Source: Rubrivivax sp.
GTDB taxonomy: Bacteria > Pseudomonadota > Gammaproteobacteria > Burkholderiales > Burkholderiaceae_C
Direction of reading: 5' to 3'
NCBI GenBank assembly: GCA_027484825.1
Contig: JAIXSE010000021.1
Location: forward strand, 310,001 to 374,000
Length of the DNA stretch: 64,000 nt
Numbering within the stretch: the stretch's first letter is position 1; every line of letters begins with the position of its first letter. Positions 54,761-61,371 of the stretch are shown piece after piece. Both the position numbers and the translations under genes were made by a program. The notes beneath the pieces are model-generated. The model was not told the origin of the DNA, searched no databases, and saw only the letters and a program-made list of their open reading frames with translations.

Positions 54761-56161
54761 TCATTCCGAGCGGGTGTCCATCAGGACGCGCAGCCGGTAG
54801 AGGCTGGCGCGCTCTTCCACGGCGGCTTCGTGCAGCGACTGCCGGGCGCTGTGGTTCTCTCGCACCATATTGAGCAGGTCCAGCCAGGCGCGTTTGCCGG
54901 CGGCAAATTGGCGCTGATAGGAGGCGAGCACCTGGTCGCTGCTGGCGGCCGTGTTCACCGCGCTTCGGGCGGTGGCACTGGCCGAGGCGTAGCGGGTGAA
55001 CTCCAGCTGATAGCGGCTGAAAAGGTCCTGCTCCGTCGCCGCGACGGCGGCCTGAGCGGCCAGGATGCGGCTGCGTGCGGCATTGATGCCGGCCAGCGTG
55101 CCCAGCCCGCCGGAGAGTCCGGACTGCAGCACCAGCCCGACGCGTCGGTCACTGGCCACGCCGGTCTGTTTGTCGATCCGCAGGCTCAGCGTGGGCAGCA
55201 GACTGGCTTTGGACTTCGCCAGTTCCTGATGCGCCAGATCAACGCCCGCGCGGGCGATGGCCATGTCCGGCGACAGCTGGATGCTGTCCAGCATGCCGGC
55301 CAGCGTGGGGGCAGGGGGCGCATCACCGTCCAGCGCATGCAGCAAGGACGGGGCCACCGGGCGGTGCGCCAGCCGCTGCAATTGCTGGCGCTGCATGTCC
55401 GATTCCAGGCGTGCCTGGGTCCATTCCGCCTGAACGGCGCTCAGCCGGGCCGCGGCCAGCGCTGCATCCGACTGCGTGGCCGTGCCGGCGCTGGCACGCC
55501 GCTGGATCATCGCCAGCAGATCCTGGTGCTGGCGGGTGAGCTGTTCGAGGCTGGCGGCACGCCGGCTGGACTTGACCCAGTCGGCCCAGGTGCTCACCAG
55601 GGTGATCTTGAGCTGGCGTCGGACCGCGGCCAGTTCCTGGCGGCTGCTGGTCACCGAGATCTGCGCCGCGCGCAAACCGGCCGTCAGGGCGCCACCGGTG
55701 TAGAGGGGCTGCTGGATGCGCAGCACCTGAACGTAGCCGCTGCCGCTGGGTTCCACCGTCAGACTGGGCGTGGGGCCGAACTGCCACTTGGCAGCGGTGA
55801 CACCCTGCTGCGCCGCGTCCATGTTGGCGCGGGCACGGTCCATGGAGGGATCGGCGGTGAGGGCGCTGGTGATGAAATCATCCATCGCGTGGCCCCAGGG
55901 GAGTGCTGCTGCGTCAGCGACCGGAGCCGTTGCCGTGATGGCGTCTCGCCCCACGTTGTCATCGGCAGGCTCGCGAGGGCGGTCCAGCCCGGTGGTCACG
56001 ACGTCCGTGGCGACCGCCTCGGACGGTGCGGGTTCCGCGCCCAGGGCCGGAGCCGACGCCAAAGCGCTCACGATCAAACCAATCAGCCAGTGGTTTTTTG
56101 CAGCAAATACACTGATTTGGGGGTAATGGGCAACGGATCTAATCAGGCGGCTGGTTGTCAT
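54761..56161 (-). CDS. TolC-family outer-membrane channel of the T1SS
   Basis: A 466-residue outer-membrane factor with a signal peptide (HWLIGLIVSALASAPALGAEP). Helical OEP repeats cover about 85-460 (AMDDFITSALTADPSMDRARANMDAAQQGVTAAKWQFGPTPSLTVEPSG; LQRLAHRPVAP; SPDMAIARAGVDLAHQELAKSKASLLPTLSLRID). It is the first gene of the minus-strand operon and ends 98 bp before the ABC start. Its own Shine-Dalgarno sequence GGAGAG is inside an 8-bp inverted repeat, so translation may be modulated. Confidence 0.93.
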   Translation of the reverse strand: MTTSRLIRSVAHYPQISVFAAKNHWLIGLIVSALASAPALGAEPAPSEAVATDVVTTGLDRPREPADDNVGRDAITATAPVADAAALPWGHAMDDFITSALTADPSMDRARANMDAAQQGVTAAKWQFGPTPSLTVEPSGSGYVQVLRIQQPLYTGGALTAGLRAAQISVTSSRQELAAVRRQLKITLVSTWADWVKSSRRAASLEQLTRQHQDLLAMIQRRASAGTATQSDAALAAARLSAVQAEWTQARLESDMQRQQLQRLAHRPVAPSLLHALDGDAPPAPTLAGMLDSIQLSPDMAIARAGVDLAHQELAKSKASLLPTLSLRIDKQTGVASDRRVGLVLQSGLSGGLGTLAGINAARSRILAAQAAVAATEQDLFSRYQLEFTRYASASATARSAVNTAASSDQVLASYQRQFAAGKRAWLDLLNMVRENHSARQSLHEAAVEERASLYRLRVLMDTRSE

Positions 56162-56165
56162 GGGA

Positions 56166-56197
56166 AAACTCTCCGGGCTGGGGTATGCCGAGAGTTT
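56166..56197 (-). promoter_or_regulatory. Inverted repeat covering the Shine-Dalgarno site of the T1SS tolC-like gene
   Basis: AAACTCTC (56166-56173) and GAGAGTTT (56190-56197) are perfect complements with a 16-nt loop. On the transcript the downstream arm contains GGAGAG, the Shine-Dalgarno sequence eight bases from the ATG, so folding would hide it. Confidence 0.55.
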
Positions 56198-56383
56198 CGA
56201 GCGCCGCTTGTACAGCGAACAATAGCATCTATGTGCTAGTTAATCGCAAGGTGTTGGGCCTTTGTCGGGCATAGGTGGCGCAGGCTAGCAAGAATTTGTT
56301 GGTGATGCCCCCTGGAAATGGGTCCAACGGCCAATGAATCCTCAGACCATGCGGCAATACCCCGTCGCTGTCCCCAAGGAATG

Positions 56384-56421
56384 GGAGTTGCCGAAGTGGG
56401 ACATCCCACTTTGGAGTTGCC
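56384..56421 (+). promoter_or_regulatory. 18-bp palindrome flanked by direct repeats before the copper-protein gene
   Basis: AAGTGGGA-CA-TCCCACTT (56394-56411) is a perfect palindrome. It is flanked by two copies of GGAGTTGCC (56384-56392, 56413-56421), the second ending at the ATG and supplying its GGAG. It is a candidate operator overlapping the ribosome-binding region. Confidence 0.6.
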
Positions 56422-56793
56422 ATGAAAACCGATCCCACCACGGAAGACCTGTCCGCCTGTGTCAGCGCCTGTCTGGCCGCCCTTGAACAGACGCAAGCCT
56501 GCGCCAACGCCTGCATTCGCTCCGGCGACCGGGCCCTGGAGTCCTGTGCGCTGGCGGCGCTGGACTGTGCGGCCATCTGTCAGGCCACACTGAATGTCTT
56601 GCTGCGCCAGTCTGACCATCACGGTGATTTCTGCGCGCTGTGTCAGCACATCTGCCAGGCCTGCGCCGAGATCTGCGAACAGCATCAGCATGCCCATTGC
56701 CGCCGCTGCGCAGCAGCCTGCCGGGCTTGCGAACGTGCCTGCGCGGTGCATGCCGGTGAACGTCACGCTTTGCCAGGCGCCGAGGGGGAGTGA
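56422..56793 (+). CDS. Four-helix-bundle copper-binding/storage protein (Csp/DUF326)
   Basis: A 123-residue protein with about 18 Cys spaced along helices (SACVSACLAALEQTQACANACIRS; CALAALDCAAICQATL; FCALCQHICQACAEICEQHQHAHCRRCAAACRACERAC). The Cys-x3-Cys/x2-Cys spacing on amphipathic helices matches copper-storage proteins, which hold many Cu(I) inside a tetramer. There is no signal peptide, so it is a cytosolic Csp3-type protein. It is oddly placed between the type I secretion operon and the Ig-like repeat gene. The start is supported by GGAG and by the family's N terminus. Confidence 0.92.
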   Translation: MKTDPTTEDLSACVSACLAALEQTQACANACIRSGDRALESCALAALDCAAICQATLNVLLRQSDHHGDFCALCQHICQACAEICEQHQHAHCRRCAAACRACERACAVHAGERHALPGAEGE

Positions 56794-57072
56794 TGGCAGC
56801 AATTTGCTATTTGAGCGCAATTCTTTGGTAATTGTGGATGGTTTGCGCGTAAGGCTTGCTATCCAAGTCCGCAGTCGGGTTTTATAGAATTTTCTTCGTT
56901 GCCCGACTGCGGAATATCTTAATTTTCAGAGTTTATTAAATCCTTCTTCCAATCTCCGGTTTCAATTAAAAACTGCGGGGTTGGATACTGGATTGATCGT
57001 GGTTTTCAGCGGTTGGGTGCATCGCTGCGGCCTTATCGGGTCCGCATTTGCGCCACCCACTTTTGAAGTGCC
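56794..57072 (+). promoter_or_regulatory. AT-rich leader region of the Ig-like protein gene
   Basis: This 279-bp spacer is clearly richer in A and T than anything else in the window, with runs such as TTAATTTTC and TTCAATTAAAAAC. It contains an 11-bp perfect inverted repeat, annotated separately. It is likely the promoter and leader of the adhesin-like gene. No ORF is supported. Confidence 0.6.
56869..56912. promoter_or_regulatory. 11-bp inverted repeat with 22-bp AT-rich spacer
   Basis: CCGCAGTCGGG (56869-56879) and CCCGACTGCGG (56902-56912) are perfect complements, centres 33 bp apart, about three helical turns. It could be a two-site operator or, because TTAATTTT follows, a terminator for the copper-protein gene. 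Confidence 0.6.
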
Positions 57073-60000
57073 ATGACTCATTCCGCCATCACCCCGGACC
57101 GCCCGGTCTCCTCGCTGAACACCACTGGTTCTGTTCTCGCAACGGCGCTCAACGATGTAGCGGCTGCAACGTTCCTCCGTCAGCGGCACTCCGGAAGGGC
57201 CGCTCCGCTTCAGAACGCCATGGTGGACGCGCTGGCGGGTCAGGATCTGTCCAAGACCATGGCGGCAGACAAGGCGCGCCTCAAGCGCCTGACAGACGAG
57301 TCCGACCCTCTCGATGCGGCCTCCGACCGTGACCCCTCGTCAGCGCCGAACGCCGACGCGGACGATGGGGCGGCCACGCCTGCGCTCAATGACGGCGCCG
57401 ACGCGTTGACTGGCCCCACAACTTCATCCAGCCCATCCAGCCCCTTCACTGAGCCCGTTGCGTCCGACGACGATGACCGCCACAAAGGCCTCGCGCTGTG
57501 GGCGCTGGCCGGCGCGGCAGGCATCGGTGGAATTGCCATGCTGGCAGGCAGCGGGAAGTCCGCCTCAGGTGACCAAGCGCCCGCGGGCCAGCCCCCAGTG
57601 GGGAATGGCAGCGGCGCGCCCACCCCTGATGAACCGGTCTCTGTCATCCCTGGCACCCCCTTGCCCCCCGACGACGGCACCGTGCCACCGCCTGCTCCGA
57701 GCCTCCCCCCGGCACCGCCCCCGCGCGCCGGCCACCTGAGCCTGCAACTGGCGGCCGACACGGGCCGCAGCGCCGTGGACCAGATCACCGCCAACCCGCA
57801 GTTTCAGCTGCAGGTGGTGGGCGCCGATCCCGATACCAGCGTGCGCTACCAGTATTCGCTGGACGGCGGAAAAACCTGGCAGGACAACACCGCGCTGACC
57901 TCGCCCTGGCCGGATGGCCACTATCTGCTGCGCGCCGTCGTCAGCAATGGCGACTCAGCCTCCATCACCGCGCCGGTCGCCCTGACGCTGGACAGTCAGG
58001 CCCCCGCCGCCGCGGACCTCCTGGTGTCCGGAACACCCGTCCAGGGGCAGGTGCTGCTGGCCATGAATGGCGTCGAAGCGGATGCTTCAAGCGCCTACGA
58101 GATCTCGCTGGACCAGGGGCAGACCTGGCAGCGCACCCAGGCGTCGCTCACAGCGCTTCTGGACGGTGACTACCTGTTCCGGGGTGTCGTCACCGACGCC
58201 GCCGGTAACCAAAGCGTCACGGCGGTGCAGTCCGTCACCGTGGACACCGCCGCGCCGGCCCCGATGACGCTGCAACTGCGGAAGGTGGGCGAGCAGGGCT
58301 GGGATGCACTTTCGCCGCTGAGCAGCACCGGTGCGGTCGATCTGAAGGTGGCGCTGCCACCGGGCACCACGGCCGTGTATCAACAGTCGTCCGACAACGG
58401 CCAGACATGGGCCACCGTGTCCTCCAGCATCCGCAATCTGGCGGAGGGCAGCTACAGCTTCCGCGCCCTCGTGCAGGACGCCGCTGGCAATGAGACCGTG
58501 CTGGACCCGGTGCCGCTCACGGTCGACAAGACCCCACTGCCAGCCCTGAGCATTTCCGCCCTGTTGCAGAACGGTCAGGGAGACGCCCAGAGCGGCTACC
58601 TCAGCCACGATGGCAGCTTCCAGATCACCCCGGACCGCACGGACGCCAACGCCCAGGTCCTTTATCAGTTCCGCCTGGAGGGGGCCACGGCCTGGCGCCC
58701 GACCAGTGCCCAGGTGGACGGTCTGCTGGATGGTCGTTATGAATACCGGGTGGGCTTTCGCGACCCCGCGGGCAACATGACGTATTCCAACACCCTGGCG
58801 GTGGAAGTCGACACCCGGCGCACGGGCGCCGGCACGATCACCCTGGGGAACTTCGTCGACTCCGGCGTCAACGAAGCGGACCGCATCACCGCCGACAACA
58901 CCTTCACCCTGGTCCACCGGCCCAGCGGTACGGCCACGGCCATTCAGTGGCAGCGCAGCCTGGACAATGGCGACACCTGGTCGGCAACGACGACCTCCCA
59001 ATCCAATCTCCGGGACGGCCACTACCTGTACCGGGCGGTCGTGACCGACGATCAGGGCCAAAGCTTCACCACCCGCAGCCTGAACGTCACCGTCGATGTG
59101 CTGCCACCGTCGGCCGCCACACTGACCGTGCAGGACCTGGACGACACCGGTTCTGCGAGCGATGACTTCATCACGCAGGACGGCCGCTTCAACCTGGGCC
59201 TGCTGAACCCCGACCCGGCCGCGAAAACCACTTTCGAGGTGTCCTACACCGGCAGCGGGGGATGGTTCACCACGTCCGCAGAGCAGGACCTGGCGTCAGG
59301 CAGCTACTGGTTCCGTGCCGCCTCCGTGGACGTGTCCGGCGTGAACAGCGTCAGCAAGGCGGTGAAGGTCGTCGTGGACCGTGACGCCCCGGCCGCTGCT
59401 CCTCTGCAACTCCATGACTTCGACGATACCGGCGCCGTGGGCGACCGCCTGACCTCTGACACCGACTTCACTCTCAGCACCCCCCCACTCGAAGCCGGCG
59501 CCACTGTTCGCTTTTGGCGTTCCACCGATGGCGGTGCGACATGGGCCACGACCGATGCGGCCCAGCAAGGGCTGGCGGACGGCGACTACTGGTTCCGCAC
59601 CGAGGTCACCGACCTGGCGGGCAACACCCGGCTTGGAGAGCCGCGTCTGGTCACGGTGGACACCACGGCCCCGCAAGCAGGCACCCTGACCGTCATGGCC
59701 AGCAGCGCCGCTGGCGTGGACCTGCAATGGACGGGCGAGGAAACCCCTGACACGCTCACCTATCAGGTCTCCACGGACCAGGGCCAGACCTGGCTGCCCG
59801 TGCTCGTTCATAGCGAGGGTTTGTCGGCCGGTGACTATCTGTTCCGCGCGGTGGCAACCGATGCCGCCGGCAATGCGGCCACTTCCGCCCCTGTGGCCTG
59901 GCAAATTGCCCCGCAGACCGCGGACGCCACCAGCGTCGGCGCGCTGGCCCCCGGGTGGGTGCAGGCCCCTGAGGCCCCTGAGATCACCCAGCACGCGCTC

Positions 60001-60114
60001 TCGTCCACAGAGGCGCTGTGGGTGACTTCCCTGACCGGCAGTCCTTTCGCGCCCCCGCTCGACGGTGCGCTCCTGAACGCCGCGCCCGTGCTTCCCCCCG
60101 TGGCAGGCGTCTGA
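57073..60114 (+). CDS. Bap/Lap-like surface protein with eight Ig-like repeats, presumed T1SS cargo
   Basis: A 1013-residue protein. Residues 1-138 are polar and acidic, without a Sec signal. Residues 139-159 (GLALWALAGAAGIGGIAMLAG) resemble the hydrophobic Gly-rich leader segment that follows the N-terminal plug of Bap/LapA-type adhesins. A Pro-rich linker (168-219) leads to eight Ig-like repeats of about 90 residues (220-960), each ending in variants of GDYLFRAVVTDAAGN...VTVD. The C-terminal tail (LLNAAPVLPPVAGV) has no RTX GGxGxD motif, anchor or autotransporter barrel. The T1SS next to it is the natural exporter by context, but the missing RTX makes this inference, not fact. It is much smaller than usual adhesins. 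Confidence 0.8.
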   Translation: MTHSAITPDRPVSSLNTTGSVLATALNDVAAATFLRQRHSGRAAPLQNAMVDALAGQDLSKTMAADKARLKRLTDESDPLDAASDRDPSSAPNADADDGAATPALNDGADALTGPTTSSSPSSPFTEPVASDDDDRHKGLALWALAGAAGIGGIAMLAGSGKSASGDQAPAGQPPVGNGSGAPTPDEPVSVIPGTPLPPDDGTVPPPAPSLPPAPPPRAGHLSLQLAADTGRSAVDQITANPQFQLQVVGADPDTSVRYQYSLDGGKTWQDNTALTSPWPDGHYLLRAVVSNGDSASITAPVALTLDSQAPAAADLLVSGTPVQGQVLLAMNGVEADASSAYEISLDQGQTWQRTQASLTALLDGDYLFRGVVTDAAGNQSVTAVQSVTVDTAAPAPMTLQLRKVGEQGWDALSPLSSTGAVDLKVALPPGTTAVYQQSSDNGQTWATVSSSIRNLAEGSYSFRALVQDAAGNETVLDPVPLTVDKTPLPALSISALLQNGQGDAQSGYLSHDGSFQITPDRTDANAQVLYQFRLEGATAWRPTSAQVDGLLDGRYEYRVGFRDPAGNMTYSNTLAVEVDTRRTGAGTITLGNFVDSGVNEADRITADNTFTLVHRPSGTATAIQWQRSLDNGDTWSATTTSQSNLRDGHYLYRAVVTDDQGQSFTTRSLNVTVDVLPPSAATLTVQDLDDTGSASDDFITQDGRFNLGLLNPDPAAKTTFEVSYTGSGGWFTTSAEQDLASGSYWFRAASVDVSGVNSVSKAVKVVVDRDAPAAAPLQLHDFDDTGAVGDRLTSDTDFTLSTPPLEAGATVRFWRSTDGGATWATTDAAQQGLADGDYWFRTEVTDLAGNTRLGEPRLVTVDTTAPQAGTLTVMASSAAGVDLQWTGEETPDTLTYQVSTDQGQTWLPVLVHSEGLSAGDYLFRAVATDAAGNAATSAPVAWQIAPQTADATSVGALAPGWVQAPEAPEITQHALSSTEALWVTSLTGSPFAPPLDGALLNAAPVLPPVAGV

Positions 60115-60144
60115 CGCCCCAGCCCTCACCGTTAGGACATCGCC

Positions 60145-61371
60145 ATGTACGACCCCTCCACATTCCGTCTCTCCAGCGCATCAAGCTTCTCCGGCGCCGC
60201 CGTCGCCCCGGTTCCGGCCTTGGAGGGCGTGTTCGACGGCGCGCTGGATTCCGCACTGGACTCCACCCCGCCTCCCCAGTCGCCCGCCGTTGATTCGGCC
60301 CTCCAACCCACCGGGCGGATCACGTCCCGACCCGGCCCGCTCGGCCAGGGCGCCGAGCGACGCTTTGCGCTGCTGGACATCGCCGATGACCATGGCCGCG
60401 TGCACAGCCGCGACCTGCTGTTCCGTCGAGACAGCATGCTGCCCGCTTCCGACGACGGCGAATCGGTCACCCGCGTGTGCTGCGCCCTGGCCAACGCCCT
60501 GCTGGAGGGCTACGCGGCCAACAGCCTGCCGACCGGCGAGTTGATGGTGCCGATGGACGAGGCCGCGCTGAGTGCGCCGGTCGCCCGGGTGGTGACCCCG
60601 GCGGTGGGGGTCATCCTGCTTCCGGCCTCGCTGCCGGTGACCACGCAAGTGCTGATGCGGGTGGCCCAACTGCGGTCCCTGGGCATCCGCTTCAGCATGG
60701 ACGGCGTCAGCGGTGTGGACGACCCGCGCTGGTTGCTGTCGCCCTATGCCGACTCGGTCCGACTGCATCTGGATCGCACCCCGTCGGACGTGCTCAATGC
60801 GCTGGTCGCCCGTGCCGATGCGGAGGGGCTGGAAGTGATCGGCTGCGGCGTCCAGTCCATGATGGGCTATCGACGTCTGGAACATCTGGTGGTGACCCGG
60901 CTGCAAGGGCCGGTGATTGCAGCACCGCTGGAGTTGATCGTTCCCGCCTTGCCGACCTGTGACCCGGCGGTGCTGCGACGTATCCAGCTGCTGCAGGCCA
61001 ACCATGTGTCGGCGCAGGCGACGGCGGTGGCTTTGTCCGCTGACCCGGCCTTGGTGATGCGGCTGTTGTTGCTGCATCGTGTCTACGGCGGGGGACGGCA
61101 GGAGGACCCGGGGTCCCTGGCGGCCCTGGTGAAGTCGCTGCCTCCCGGCGTTCTGACGGCCTGGCTGGACATCCTGCAACGGACCGCCTGTCACGGCCAC
61201 CATGCCGGCTGGAGCAAGGCCGTCCGGGACCAGGTGGAGGTCTATCAGCGCGCCGCCTTGCGCAGCAGTGACGCTCAGGACCGTGAGGCCGTCGATGCCT
61301 CTGTCTGGCTGTTCATGCGGCGCCTCTGCAGCCCGGCGCACTATCTCAAGACGCTTCGCTATCCCGCCTGA
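60145..61371 (+). CDS. Degenerate EAL-HDOD protein
   Basis: A 408-residue paralogue of the protein at 48953, aligned through shared landmarks such as LLFR, FSMDGVSGVDDPRWLLSPYADSV (FSLDDVESTDDPRWVLAEYVESI in the partner) and the HDOD-like DPALVMRLLLL. Active-site positions are changed: GHELL becomes SRDLL, NMDE becomes PMDE, DD becomes DG, SIKID becomes SVRLH, EKVET becomes GVQS. Catalysis is therefore very unlikely; a ligand-sensing or scaffold role is possible. It starts with AGGA at 30 bp after the Ig-like gene, so the two are co-transcribed. Its 3' end overlaps the kinase gene by 26 bp. Confidence 0.85.
   Translation: MYDPSTFRLSSASSFSGAAVAPVPALEGVFDGALDSALDSTPPPQSPAVDSALQPTGRITSRPGPLGQGAERRFALLDIADDHGRVHSRDLLFRRDSMLPASDDGESVTRVCCALANALLEGYAANSLPTGELMVPMDEAALSAPVARVVTPAVGVILLPASLPVTTQVLMRVAQLRSLGIRFSMDGVSGVDDPRWLLSPYADSVRLHLDRTPSDVLNALVARADAEGLEVIGCGVQSMMGYRRLEHLVVTRLQGPVIAAPLELIVPALPTCDPAVLRRIQLLQANHVSAQATAVALSADPALVMRLLLLHRVYGGGRQEDPGSLAALVKSLPPGVLTAWLDILQRTACHGHHAGWSKAVRDQVEVYQRAALRSSDAQDREAVDASVWLFMRRLCSPAHYLKTLRYPA

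Noticed and set aside
52257-54800. 847-codon plus-strand ORF opposite the T1SS ABC gene
   Set aside because: The antisense strand carries an unmistakable ABC transporter; this ORF is Gln/His/Arg-rich, has no domain and arises from GC-rich codon bias.
57073-60114. Calling the Ig-like protein an RTX adhesin or an autotransporter
   Set aside because: No GGxGxD repeats and no C-terminal barrel are present; only the neutral description is supported.
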